64,000 bases of DNA, from contig BSQZ01000028.1 in the NCBI GenBank assembly GCA_033239005.1, forward strand, positions 452,501-516,500, given 5' to 3'. The stretch is from Lamellibrachia satsuma. Taxonomy: Eukaryota; Annelida; Polychaeta; Sabellida; Siboglinidae. Every line of letters starts with the position of its first letter. The stretch's first letter is position 1. The notes beneath the pieces were generated by a model that was not told where the DNA came from, did no database searches, and saw only the letters and a list, made by a program, of their open reading frames with translations. Positions 1 through 12,485 of this stretch are shown one piece after another. A program made the translations under genes and the position numbers.

Positions 1-595
1 ACCAATGTTGAAATATTTGGGTTAATGATTGTGCAATTTCAATAGCCAACTTTTTTCTGACTCTCGGGGTGATATTATCTGTTCCCTTTTCTTTCCAGTG
101 CGTGTGACCGGCATATTTTCACTGATATGTGCTTTCAATGTTAAATTCTCTATCCCACACACGTATCCTGCACACATAGAAATTGGATCGGTAACTGTTA
201 CCACCTTTGAACTTTATAGGACGATACATACTGACTTTGTGATGTTAAAATGTACATGCATCGTATTAAATACACGACGTTATATAGTATAGTGCTCTCT
301 GAGTACTTCTAACCCTACTTTTGATGTATGTATGTGTGTCAGACATGTAACAGTTCTCAGAAACGTTTATCAGGTTTACGACTCGACCGCGATGTCTCTA
401 TTATCCACCGGGTACACTGAATTGTACTCTACCCAATCGTATGATCGTCTCGCGTTACGTCTGACCAGCGGCTGACAGCATTCAATGCGACAGCGCGAAC
501 TATACTTTTATAATTGCTATATTCATTGGATTGTATCTACATATTTTAAACACTATATACTTTCTTCTACATTTCAATTATGACATGAAAAAAAT

Positions 596-598
<3 letters not shown>
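1..598. other. Intergenic, nothing recognised
   Basis: I see no open frame with recognisable protein character, no RNA gene and no clear repeat here. The short frames on both strands look random. Confidence 0.5.

Positions 599-680
<82 letters not shown>
599..680. repeat. (AT)n microsatellite
   Basis: An almost uninterrupted run of alternating A and T, about 80 bases long. The Tyr/Ile open frame through it is a composition artefact. Confidence 0.97.
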
Positions 681-682
<2 letters not shown>

Positions 683-727
683 TTCCTTATATGTACAATT
701 GCGCTGTTTTAAATATATAAAAGATTT

Positions 728-1249
728 GTCGGCATTTCTAACTACGCTACGAAAACACCGATGGCCGCATTTAATTCTGCTAAAATTTTCTGAGCGGTCA
801 GATTTCCATCATCCAGCGAATAAAATGTCCGTATGCACGTAGGCTACATAATAAATATTACATAATCGCATTATATTTAAAAGTTTTCATTTTATGACGT
901 CTTATGTCCCACCGTCTATATACTGGCTACAATATGCCTAACTGTACTAGCAACAGTATCGCTGTGTTTTCATTAATACGATCGGGTTGTCGGCATTTCT
1001 AACTACGCTACGAAAACACCGATGGCCACATTTAATTCTGCTAAAATTTTCTGAGCGGTCAGATTTCCATCATCCAGCGAATAAAATGTCCGTATGCACG
1101 TAGGCTACATAATAAATATTACATAATCGCATTATATTTAAAAGTTTTCATTTTATGACGTCTTATGTCCCACCGTCTATATACTGGCTACAATATGTCT
1201 AACTGTACTAGCAACAGTATCGCTGTGTTTTCATTGATACGATCGGGTT
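728..1249. repeat. 261-bp tandem duplication, two copies
   Basis: 728-988 and 989-1249 are head-to-tail copies, almost identical, both beginning gtcggcatttctaac and ending cgatcgggtt. The few differences (for example atggccgc against atggccac) point to a recent duplication. No coding potential is evident in the unit. Confidence 0.95.
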
Positions 1250-2055
1250 CACTACAACATTCCGATTAGTGTCCTTTGGTCTCGTTGGATAAACACTTGG
1301 GCTTAGAGTTAACTCCAGTCGTTAGGGAGTGTAATATATAGGGTGTTTTGCCTTTGATGTTTTGATGCAGCGATAAGTGTGTATCAGAAACTTCCACTAA
1401 CTACTCGCGTAACTAGTAGAGTGGTGCATTTCCCAGGATGGAACTTCATCTCCTTTTCTTCTTCGCATTTGTCCAGTCTTCCCAGATCCAATTGTCGGTC
1501 GTGGTGGTCTTGTCACATGGTAGCATGGCAACGCGTCACCCGCTTCACCGATCTCTCCTTTTGTTTGTCCACTTTCTATGTGGATTTTGTTTTACAAAAG
1601 AACGTCAATAATTCCCGCTGAAAACCAGGTTGTTATTTTCGAGCTGCATTAGTCGGCCAATCAGTACTAATATATCGTCATCGTAACAAACTATTGTCGA
1701 TCTGTATTCTGTAATATATTCCATACCTGTACATACATGTACGCCAGAAATAAGGATCAGTACCAGGAACTGTATGCTAACTTTCAAGACGAAACAGCTC
1801 AACAGGTGTGTGTGTGCTAGTTTAATATAATACATATTTTTTATTTAAATTTATCTATGTCCACGTGTATTGGTAAGCAAAATTGTATATTCCGTTTTTT
1901 TTATAAAAGTATATAAATCTAAGTAATCATGAAAACAAATAAACACTTTGGCTGATAAATGCTATGATAATTAATATCGATTGATTTATTAAATCGGTTG
2001 GTGATGGAAGGTGCGCCTCATAGAGCTGGTGATCTCGATCTCTGAACTCACTATA
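1250..2055. other. Intergenic, nothing recognised
   Basis: No supported gene or repeat. The short frames lack protein-like composition. Confidence 0.4.
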
Positions 2056-2689
2056 GGGGAGAGTTGCCGGGATTGGACCAGTTCCTCGATCAGACCAGTG
2101 CTGTATATTCCATATTACTGTATACCGTGGCATCCTCTATCGAGTATGTTATTCATCAGTGACATTTCGGATGACACGGTAAGTTTCGACGAAATAGCAG
2201 TACTTTTTAAATATTTATCACCAAAAGTAGGTTTTCTATGTCCCCGACATAATAATCAGGCCTTGATCAGTTATCAGTACAGCACCCTTGGTCATACTTA
2301 CAGGCGAAGATGTGTGTCCATCAAGAATATAGGAGCCCAACGTATGTGGCGATAATAAGAATTTTAAAGTGGATGTCGTCAGCTTGTGATGACAATGCAA
2401 TATTTTTTTATTATTTATTTATTTTTAACACGCGAAATTCCACAATTGGACCACTGCAGTTGCCACAATTGGCCCAGTGACCCACATAAGGATATGCCAT
2501 CATTACATGTGTGTAATTATTCCAACAAAAGTTTATTTATTAGCATAAAGTAAGGGAGCAATTGTAATAATGCAAATGAACGAAGTTCCTAAGTGGTCCA
2601 ATCGAGGGAACTTGTAACATAACACATTTGGTCGCCGGTAAATTTACATTGTTTCGGACTAACAAAGACTTTATTTGGGTTTACATAAA

Positions 2690-3790
2690 TTTAGCGACAA
2701 TGGTCATATATAAACGGAAGAGGATTGAAATAGAACTGACAAATGGTGGACCTCCGTGGACATAGGCTGGATGACCCATGAGGAGTTTGTTACTTGGCAG
2801 TGACATTTCGTAGAAGGATGAGTATGTTGTGCTCATACTCGATAGCCACGTGACCCACACAAAGAATTTGGTTGCAACTGAAATTACTCGTGAAGCTGGA
2901 GTGGTCACGGTCTCACTTCCGTCACACACGACTCACCGATTCCAGCCTTTGGATGGGACCTTTTCTGGACCGTTTGGGAAATACTACGATGACGCATTGA
3001 AGATGTGGATGAGAGAGCGTGTAGAGCGACCAGTGACAACATGGCAAGTCGCTGAAATTCTTAATGTGGCGTACAGAAAAGCGGCAGAATGCTATTAGTG
3101 GCTTAAGAAAAGCAGGTTTGTGGTCATTGACCATATACGTATTCCAAGACTCGGACGTCGCTGCTGCTTCGGTAACTAATGTAATCACGGAAGCAGCACA
3201 AGAGCCCAACCCTGTGCCACCTCTGACCCCAGCACTGACAGCAGTTGCCATGGTGACTGCACAAGAGCCCAAACCTGTGCCAATTCTGACACCCCAGCTG
3301 TTGGAGCCCCAGCACTTACAGCTGTTGCCATGGTGATTGCACAAAAGCACCACCGTATGCCACCTCTGACACCAGTTGTTGCAGCTCCAGCGCTGACAGC
3401 TGTTGCCATGGAAGCTGTACCAGAGTTATGCCCACCGAAGAAAGAAAATAGCTAAATAAAGATTAGTCGGACTGGAGATAACTACTCCTACTAGGCCTAC
3501 ACCCACCCAAGAGCCCAGTACTTCTAAGACCACTGCAACTAAATCGAGAGCACACAACAGTTCTGATCCACCCCAAACCTAGTCGATTGCAGCTCATCAA
3601 GGACATCCAAAGCTGCAGAACTGGTCAATGGAACATCATTTTGTACGATGATAAAATCTACCCAGGCATAATGCGACGAGTAATGGGTGTGACGAAAGAA
3701 ACTTTGGCGGTGCAGTGCATGTTAATTGTGGGAGAGAACAGGTTCCCATGACCTCTGTAGGATGACACAGCAGTATACGAATTGCAGTTG
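2690..3790 (+). pseudogene. Pogo/Tigger-like DDE_1 transposase relic
   Basis: The best preserved part (2829-3098) reads ILDSHVTHTKN, then PSHTTHRFQPLDGTFSGPF and a YYDDALKMW helix. These are the second and third catalytic aspartates (D in LDSH, D in QPLD) of DDE_1 transposases of the pogo/Tigger/jerky type. Just upstream, WMTHEEFVTW can still be read, but stops and frame changes separate it from the core. Downstream is an Ala/Pro-rich linker with imperfect repeats, and near 3645-3740 a C-terminal stretch DDKIYPG...QCM...GENRFPW that resembles the tail of such transposases. A second, worse copy of that tail follows at about 3795-3890. Several stops and shifts show it is inactive. Confidence 0.75.
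3185..3420 (+). repeat. Imperfect ~75-bp repeats in transposase linker
   Basis: Three imperfect copies containing gttgccatgg and (c/a)acaagagcccaa-like blocks follow each other. They encode Pro/Ala/Thr-rich sequence in the plus frame. They lie between the DDE core and the C-terminal tail of the transposase relic. Confidence 0.7.
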
Positions 3791-4171
3791 ACACTATGCA
3801 GGCATATTGCGAAGAGTAATGGATGTGATGACAGACTGAGGTGTCAGTGCATGTAATTGCGAAACAGAACATGTTATGGGGGGCTCTAAAGGTTGTCAAT
3901 CATTTCTGCTAGCCTATTCCAGAGCCATTGACAGAAGACTACGAACATTAGGCCCTGTTAACATTTCATTTGACTATTGATTAATTTTATGTTTCTAATG
4001 AACACTATATTTTACTTATGTATTAATTAAAAGTTTGGTCTACATAATTTGTTTGTTTATCCAGTCGGAGAAGACATGGGACATTCTATAGGGTGGATGG
4101 AACTACAAAGATTATGAACGCTGGTATTTATTAGTATATTGTATTTAACAAATGTTAACTATTATTGTTAT

Positions 4172-4527
4172 CAGGGTTGTTTGATTTAAATCATTTGATT
4201 TAAATCATTGATTTAAATCGCTTCAAAAAATCATTGATTTATGATTTGTTTTATTTCTTTGACTTCCGGTTTTTTTAATCGCTGATTTATATGAATTTAA
4301 CACAAATAATTGTTTACACGCATCGAGATCAACAAAGTTTTGTGTGTTTTTTTAATACAAAAGCACAAAGTGCGCACACTTGTGTAGCTGTAATGACACC
4401 AGATAGCCTGATAGTAAAATATTTTATGATATTGTGTATACCAGATTAAAAAAAAATCAAATAAATAAAACAAATCAAATAAAAAATCCGATTTAAATTA
4501 AAAAAATCATGATTTTTTTCAAACCTG
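4172..4527. mobile_element. Non-autonomous hAT element (MITE), 356 bp
   Basis: The left end is cagggttgtttgattt and the right end, read inwards, is caggtttgaaaaaaatc, so both ends start CAGG as in hAT elements. A perfect 8-bp duplication, attgttat, flanks it at 4164-4171 and 4528-4535, the hAT target-site length. Subterminal sequence is rich in atttaaatca on both sides. No coding capacity. It sits inside the pogo-like element and so is younger. Confidence 0.9.
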
Positions 4528-4986
4528 ATTGTTATAATGAACACTATATGTTACTTATGTATCAATTCATACCTATGCTTAATCCTATATATAATCATTG
4601 TAACTTTGGTCCAATCGAAAACATTGGGTGGTCCAATCGAGGAAACTGTGATCACGATTAGATCGTTTTGTAATTTTTTTTAATAATTTTTTTCAAATAA
4701 TTTTTTTATAGTTCATTTTTTTCAAAATTCATTAATGGTTTTCTTGTGATTAATAGCTTGTTGTTGAAAATAAAATATAAACTCTTTGTTACTATATTGT
4801 TTACATCAATTCCATTTGTTTTCGTGTCGATATTCAAGTTTATCGTTAGGGGTCCCAATCCTTCTACCTACCTACAACCCTACTACTTCCCAGTTTAGCT
4901 GTGAAGGGAGTATCTCATCAAGCATCAAGCCAGGTGCTCCTTACACCGACAACCTACCGCCTCAATCAGTATGTATAGTATATATT

Positions 4987-5257
<271 letters not shown>

Positions 5258-5560
5258 TTGTAGCTTGTTATATTACTTTATGTAGCGGAGATCGGGAATC
5301 GTTGCTACAATTTCAGTTAAAGTCACTTTTTATGTAAAGTATGTTAGATGCATTATTTTTGTCACCGTATACATTACATGTATTATTCGTGTTAGTAAAA
5401 TACCACTGATATTCCATATTGTAGTTAGGTAGATATGTGAAGTTTCCCAGGCGCGGTCGACTGTAACAACTAGCCCCGTAAGGGGACAAGTTTTTACATC
5501 ATACGGGGCACGTTGTTACAGCAAAGAACGCGTGGATCACAAATCAAGTGTCACTCTCAT

Positions 5561-6701
5561 CAGGCTTGTTAACAAATGCAAATGCATTTGAATGTTGAAC
5601 ATTTGAATGCGCATTCATTTGTATTTGAATGCGCATTCATTTGCATTTGAATGCGTACCTTAACCATTTGCATTTGCATTTGAATGCGACCCACAAACAT
5701 TTGATTTGTCAAATGCACAATCAAATGTACAACCAAATGCATGCGTAATTCTTTGAATAATTATTATTGTTAGATTCACTTTCACAAGTTCACAACATGC
5801 CATGCAGTACCGTCCGCAGATTATGAAATCTTAGTCTGGCCTGTGAATCCAGTTTCACAACGTGCTCTTTGAAAAAAATGCTCTGTAGGTCAACTAGTCA
5901 ATGCTTAAGCTGTTATTCATACAACATGAAAAGACCAACTGGTCTATAGGTTGATGGCTTCAGAGATTACCTGTTCATTGAAACAAATCAAATAATGCAG
6001 ACAAATGACTCCCTTGTGCTATATTGGCACTGTTTGGGTGGGTTGAGGTGGCACTGTTGGGGTGTGTTGGAGTGGCAGCTCATTAGGGGAGTAAACATTA
6101 GCAATGCCAACCCTGAGTATTTACAGCCAGAGAGAATGATTAGTGGTAGCTGTAATTGTCCACCAGGTTGTCTTCCCATTGACGCCACAAGTGGACGGTC
6201 TATTGTCTTGGCTTCCCCTTCCATTCTTGCCTACCTGAAGCATTAGCCTTTCATCCCTTGCCATGGTTCCTATTAAACGGTTAATTGCCTATTCCTCCCT
6301 CCCATTTCCACCATCTCTGCAGGCCTGGAACTGTGTGACTCAGTATATGACTCTACAGATATGTCCATGCAGTGGGACTGGAATGTAGTGGTACTTAGTG
6401 TTTACAATAATGTACTACTGTATTTATTAAATAAATTAATAATGTGTCTGTATACATTACGTTGTTTTTTCTCCAAATAAAACAAATCGTTAATATAAAA
6501 CCAAAACATTTGAAATTAATTCAAATGCATTTGCAAATGTGTAACCAAAACATTTGCATTTGCATTTGAATGCGACCCCAAAACATTTGCATTTGCATGC
6601 ATTCCTGGAAAATGGCATTTGCATTCGCATTTGCATTTGAATCAAGTGAAACATTTGCATTTGCATTCAAATACGTTGACATGCATTTGTTAACAAGCCT
6701 G
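5561..6701. mobile_element. Non-autonomous hAT-type element, 1141 bp
   Basis: The termini are inverted repeats: caggcttgttaacaaatgc on the left and its near-exact complement at 6684-6701. The flanking octamers are actctcat (5553-5560) and gctctcat (6702-6709), an 8-bp target duplication with one mismatch. Both subterminal regions are made of catttgcatttgaatgcg-like words (5570-5760 and 6500-6690). The middle contains an 83-codon plus frame (5995-6246) that I do not recognise as transposase, so the copy is probably non-autonomous. It starts CAGG like the 356-bp element at 4172 but shares no longer TIR with it. Confidence 0.85.
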
Positions 6702-6754
6702 GCTCTCATACCTCATACCTTGTACTGTTATTACATTAATTGTAATGTAATAAG

Positions 6755-8808
6755 ACCGCAAATGAATGTTGGAATATTCTAAAATATGAAATTGAGAGTA
6801 TCATCGATAAATTTGTTCCCTTAAAAAAAACAAGGAAAACGGACTAGAAAGAAACACTTGTCAAAAGAAGCTATTAGAAAAATAGTGTTTAAGCAAACTA
6901 TGTGGAGGGTGTATAGGCGTACAAGAACGGATGAAGACTACAAAGAGGCACTTTAACCTAGCTACAACTGAAATTTGAAAATCTAAAAGAACCTTCGAAA
7001 AAATTGGCAGGTAATATAACAAATTACAGCAAGAGTGTCTATGCTTATGTAAGGAGTAAACAGAAATTTCGAGATATGATCGGACCACTGGAAAACAACA
7101 GGGAAAACATACTTTCAGACGGGTTTCAAAGGGCAGAAGTCCTGAATGAGTATTTCTGCTCAGTTTTTACCACAGAAGATATCAGCTCACTTCCAGTTTC
7201 ATTTACTAAATTTGAGGGCAATACATCAGAACATTTAGGGCAGTTATTTGTACTCCTGAAATGATAGCAAAAAAAATTAAGAGGATGAATGATAATAAAT
7301 CACCTGTAGTTGAAGGGATACCACCAAAACTGCTTAAGGAAATTGTTGAGCAAATTAGTACACCACTAGCAAAATTGTTTAATTTGTCACTAGAAGAAGG
7401 AATAGTTCCTTCAGAATAGAAAGAGGCGAACATTACGCCGCTATTTAAGAAGGGATCGAGAAACAAGCCAGAACATTACAGACCAGTGAGTTTAACAGTT
7501 GTATGTAAATTACTCGAAACTTTAATTAGAGACCACATGGTAGAATTCCTTGTAAAACATAAATGAATAAATACATCTCAATATGGATTCCTAAAAGCAA
7601 GGTCATGACTAACTAATCTCTTATGTTTTTTTGAAGAAATTACAAAGTGGGTAGATGACGGATCACCGGTGGACGTTGTCTACTTAGATTTTCAGAAAGC
7701 TTTCGATAAAGTGCCACATCAAAGATTGTTACTTAAACTAAAAGCCCATGACATAGGTAATGATGTAATCAACTGGATAGAAAAGTGGCTTACACACAAA
7801 AAACAGAGAGTAATAGTAGATGGTGAAATTTCAAACTGAAAATCTGTTTTGAGTGGGGTACCATAGGGATCAGTATTATGCCCTATACTGTTTTTAATTT
7901 ATATAAATGATTTGGAAGATGACATATATAGCAAAGTACTCAAATTTGCCGATGACATAAAATTATTCAGAAAGGTTACTAATGATACAGATAAATAAAA
8001 TTTACAGGATGATCTAGATAAATTAGTTAAATGATCAGAAAAATAGCAAATGTTATTCAATTTTGGGAAGTGTAAATGTATACACATAGGACATGGAAAC
8101 TTGGACGAAGAATATAAAATGAGGATGCTGTACTAAGTAGAACCACACAAGAAAAGGAGTAACATTTAGTGCTGACATGAAAGTTTCATAGCAATGTCGG
8201 ATTGCTGCTTCGAAAGGAAATCAAGTTCTAGGGCTAATTAGGATAACTATCACGAATAAGGAGAAACAGCTAATTGTACAATGTACAAAGCAAAAGTTAG
8301 ACCACATTTGGAATATTGTATTCAAGCATCGAGGCCATATCGTAAAAAAGGACATAGACAAACTAGAAAGAATACAACGAAGAGCAACTAAAATGATTCC
8401 AGAATTGAGAGACCTTAGTTATGAAAGTCGCTTATTACAATGTGGTTTGACAACACTAGAGATCAGGAGACTAAGAAGTGACCAAATAGATGTGTTTAAA
8501 ATAGTGAATGGTTATGAGGATGTTGACAGGAATATGTTCTTCAAACTTAAAGAAGGCAATAGAACCAGATGACACAAAGCAGCATTAGTTAAGGAGCAGT
8601 GGATGAATGGAACAAACTGCCAAATGATTGTGTTAATGCTAGTAGTGTGAATATGTTTAAAAATAGAATTGACAGATATTTGATAAGAGCGGGCTACACA
8701 TAGATGATAAAATTTTTGGACTCTCGATAAGCCAATGGCTTCCTTGTCCACTTGCCGTCTGGAACTTGTTGTTTGGGATGGCAATCTTGTTAAATCTTGT
8801 TAAATCTA
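6755..8808 (+). mobile_element. CR1/jockey-type LINE, degraded copy A
   Basis: A 5'-truncated non-LTR retrotransposon in plus orientation. It enters the ORF upstream of the reverse transcriptase and runs to the 3' tail. Recognisable blocks are YAYVRSKQKFRDMIGPLENN (about 7043-7100), YLDFQKAFDKVPHQ (about 7681), the spoiled catalytic region FADD near 7945, and RRATKMIPELRDLSYESRL near 8380-8440. It ends in aatcttgttaaatcttgttaaatc-type short repeats, typical of this LINE group. Many in-frame TGA/TAA/TAG codons and small deletions make it dead. Same family as the copies at 8990, 53463 and 56977. Confidence 0.9.
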
Positions 8809-8989
8809 ATTGGATTATACACACTTATACATCGCAGTAGGCATAATATTGTGGGTGTTCACAGCTTTTAATGTTAAGTTACCAAACGGGGCTCGTTCCC
8901 TGGATTCTTACTTAACAAATATAATTGTGAATGGAATATGAATTATTGAATGGAGTATGAAATAGTGATTGTCAATATAATATTATAGT

Positions 8990-9145
8990 GAACAAGGTTC
9001 CAGATGGCAAGTGGACAAGGAAGCCATTGGCTTATCGAGAGTCCACCAGTTTTTCATCTAAGTGTAACCTGTCCTTCTGATATATTTGTTATCTTTGTTT
9101 GACGCTGCTAGCATTTATAGTACTGGTTTTAAACAAGTACGCTAG
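8990..9145 (-). mobile_element. CR1-type LINE 3' fragment, copy B
   Basis: The reverse complement carries the same 3' end as copy A: ttccagatggcaagtggac, then aaggaagccattggcttatc, then degraded C-terminal coding sequence. It lies about 180 bases downstream of copy A and faces it, so the two 3' ends form an inverted pair. Confidence 0.8.
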
Positions 9146-9677
9146 GCTTCACAAGTGAAATAAAAACGTTCACACTCCGTGGTTAAATAAACAATTTATT
9201 TTCAGTAATTGTCAGCCCACAACTCGCTGACTGAGCCATCGGTGCGAGCCGCCCGAACGTTGATACAATTGTAGCAACTTGCCCCAAACATAATTGTTTT
9301 AGTTGAATGCACGTGGACGATAACAAATCCTGAATTTCAATTTAACGTCTACTTGGCATACACCTCGCATACTATATAGTCGACATGTTTCAAGTTTTAT
9401 TCACGAAATATATAAATTCGCTGCATGAGATATTATGTAGGCATGCCAAAAAATTTCTTATGTGGTTAAAAAGTAATTTTTGCCCACGTCTCTTTAGTTT
9501 CGTTTTCTTAACTCCCGACGACTTCCAACCAATTAATGTCGATGGTATCTCCATGTGTTTTCGTTAAACGCCTATATAACAATTGCCCCTATATACAACT
9601 AGTCTAGGACTCTAGGTCTCCCCTAACATACGCTGTTCTATATGTATAGCCATTTATATGAAGGGGTGTTTTCCTGC
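9146..9677. other. Intergenic, nothing recognised
   Basis: AT-rich. I see no supported gene, RNA or repeat. Confidence 0.4.
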
Positions 9678-10340
9678 AGGTCGTTGACTACTTCAACAAG
9701 CACTGTGATGACGCTACTAACAAGCACCAAAAAAATCACGTGGAGAACACGAACCAGAAGCGAAGGCGGCCATTGCTAGGTGCAACTACGTTGTTCAGTT
9801 TGTCCACAGCCTGATGACCATCGAGTGCACTGCTCGTCATCCAGACAGTGCATGTCAAGATTTAAGCGGATAACTCACGTAAATATTGATACCTCAACAT
9901 CCTCACTCCGTGCACATCTCGCTTTGTCTAAAGCGAACTGGAAAAGAGAACCCGGTTGGAGGAACGCGAAGAGCGTGGTACGTACGTTGTTGAGTCAGGA
10001 CACTGCGTATTCCACTCGTCTGCAGCCTCTTGCAGTTCAGGTTCTTGCAATGTCGCTGCCCTGCAGACACATCTTCGTTGCGCATGAACGTGGAAACCTG
10101 TCAGCGTACGACAGCAACCTGGTGGCGCTGCGTTGTACGAAGGATTACAACCTACGCAGCCACTGAGTTTTGCAGAGCGTTGACAATGTTACAGAGGTGT
10201 TGTTGACAAAGCATGTATCACGGCCATCCTATGTACGGTCGTTGCAAGAGAAGTACATATAGGTGACGGCAACAAAGAAACGCCATACCTCGCTCACATC
10301 AGGTGTTCCGACAAGGAAGTCTCAGCATGTGTTTCTCGGG
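9678..10340 (+). pseudogene. Decayed SWIM-type (MULE-like) transposase relic
   Basis: The plus frame 9780-10166 ends with MSLPCRHIFVAHERGNLSAY, then WTKDY-like CTKDYNLRSH. This is the C-H-containing end of a SWIM zinc finger followed by the motif common in MULE-derived or ZSWIM-like proteins. The upstream cysteines can be read in another frame, so at least one frameshift separates them. Sequence before (VVDYFNKHCDD, near 9680) and after is also coding-like but broken by stops. I call it a relic; a real small gene cannot be excluded. Confidence 0.45.
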
Positions 10341-12364
10341 GAAGTGAGCATACTTACTGCCTGTGATTCTTGCCTGGAGTGACACCACTTGTTTTAACAA
10401 CTGCCATAAACATGTAGTTACATGCAGTGTAATCGATTACTGTACTTTTGCATGTAATTGTTATTACATGTGTTGTGCAGGTTCTTGCCAGCTGATGTGT
10501 TGATTTGTTCTGTTGAGTGCTCACTAATTTATATCGAGTTTATATCGAGTTCCTTGAATCGCCATGGTCCTCCATATTTTGTCTATACTGCATTGCAATT
10601 TTAATTCGTCTTGTTTTTTTTCCAAGCATGTGTCTTATTTCAGGATGTAAGTGAGTGAGCATTCTGGCATAGCAACAGTCCAGTAGTTTTTCTAATGTAG
10701 ATATCTTTCTCCAGCTGTCACAGTATACAGCAGCACAAAATCTACTGTTGACATGAAGAAAATACGTTCATCCTGTATGTACGTACATATGTATGCATGC
10801 ATGTATGCATGTATTAAGAGATGAAACATTGTGTACGGGTAATTATTTGTAACCAAGAGGGATGTTATAAATGGCATAAATACTAATACATAATTAGTTC
10901 ACATGCCAATTTAGCAAATTAATAATGCAAGTTTGCATTGCTTAGCTTAATGTACATGTGTTGATATACGATGTGTGCCCAGTCTAACAATACGTTTTAT
11001 TAAGTTAAGATTGCATACAACACTGTGCTTTGCAATCAATATTAGGTGAGGGTATTTTAAATGGTAAAGCCTGATTCATTATCATAACAACACAAAGTGG
11101 TTTGTTTTGCAGCAGTTAGTCTAGTGGCCAAAATACCATTCCATTTGTGCCCGTGGATTGGGCCTAACTCACATAGAAATATGCGATTAAATTAAATTGT
11201 TTATGACCGCGCATAGACAATACATAACTGTTTCTGTAACCAACAAGACATTACAAACATTTCGTGTTTTCTCTTTCGTGAGTCCAATGGTTAATAATTC
11301 GCACGGTTATGTACGGCCCATGCATTATATGCAATACAATTGTAGCCTAATAATGATTATACTGTGGTGCTGGATGTGACGGCAGCATAACACGAATAAT
11401 CGGCTACATTGTGATAGTGCATACAGGTTCACAGTTATTATTATATAATCGTGTGCGTGAACTGTTCTGTTTTATTACATTGCTCGATTATTGCGTGTTG
11501 TATATTGAAACGTACTACCAAAGCCTTCAAACCATTAGTGCCTTTGCACAATTTCTCAGTTCACCCACAAGCTGTTCTCAAATGCACAAATGCATTTCGT
11601 CGTAATCGGCCAGCCACTAAGTATCCTACTGTGAAACTGCGGCTTGCGGAACAAAGTCAGCAAAACAATCCCGGGTGTGCCTTCGGCTGCGCAGCCAGGC
11701 GTGACCAAAGTTGTATAATCACATGGGGACTGCTTCTGCGGGTGAAATCTACGCAACAACAACCATGACCTCTGCTTGCCCCGTCTGACTATTTTTGGAT
11801 CATCCGAGTAGGACCTACCATTTGTTAACTCGCACATGTTCACGCTGTGCCTGCCTCTATATGTCCGCTAACAAAGTAGTAGTAGTATTCTTACATGTTT
11901 ACAGGGCAATAAATACATACACAACAAATACTGAGCTATTCTTCAAAAACAAACAATTCAGTGATGTGATATGGTTAAGTGGCTAGGGCCTTGGTCCCTT
12001 GAACTTTCGAATCACGGACTGTTTCTCACCGGACAGTTCACCGAATTTTCAATGCATTATTTGAACCCCGGTGCCGACTGTCCTCATCGATCACTTCCCT
12101 ACATTATAGTAAACTTTTGCAAAAAAGATGTTTTAATACGCTGAGAAAAAATTAAATATGGTAAAAAATAAGTTTAGTAAATAATATGTCTCAAATCATG
12201 TCAGCATAAAAACAAGCACATTGGCATTATATTATCCTTGTCAGATTACTAAAAAGACTGAAATCATGAAATTCAGTTATAAGATTGCAAGACTATCCTT
12301 GTCTCTTGAATTTACATAGTGAATTCGTCTAAGCACTGATTGTTGTTCGACAATCACCGAGCAC
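10341..12364. other. Intergenic, no supported gene
   Basis: Only short random frames. A small gtatgtac/atgcatgc simple repeat lies at about 10777-10815. Confidence 0.4.
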
Positions 12365-12485
12365 ATTCCATTGTGGGAGCGACACGCTTCAGTGCTGCGC
12401 TGCAGTTTGCGTTGCCGTTGTGGAGACCAGCTACTCATTACTTGCTCGCTTCTCCAGGAACGAAGACGGTTTCAGATAGTTCACG
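12365..12485 (+). promoter_or_regulatory. Possible non-coding first exon with splice donor
   Basis: A short stretch richer in G+C and CpG than its surroundings ends at a good donor, cacg|gtaagaat (GT at 12486). It could be an untranslated first exon of a plus-strand transcript, perhaps of the gene starting at 17141. Nothing links the two directly. Confidence 0.2.

Larger units (their letters stand above)
2060..4655 (+). mobile_element. Decayed pogo/Tigger-like DNA transposon
   Basis: The core is a DDE_1-type transposase relic (about 2690-3790). The flanks carry an iterated motif: attggacca at 2072, 2445 and, as attggccca, 2468 on the left, and its reverse complement tggtccaat at 2594, 4607 and 4629 on the right. 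The outermost pair, with a shared cctcgat / atcgagg block, behaves like degenerate subterminal inverted repeats, so I place the element limits near them. A hAT MITE has inserted at 4172-4527. The exact ends and the TA target duplication could not be fixed by eye. The family assignment rests on the transposase; the limits are inference. Confidence 0.55.
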
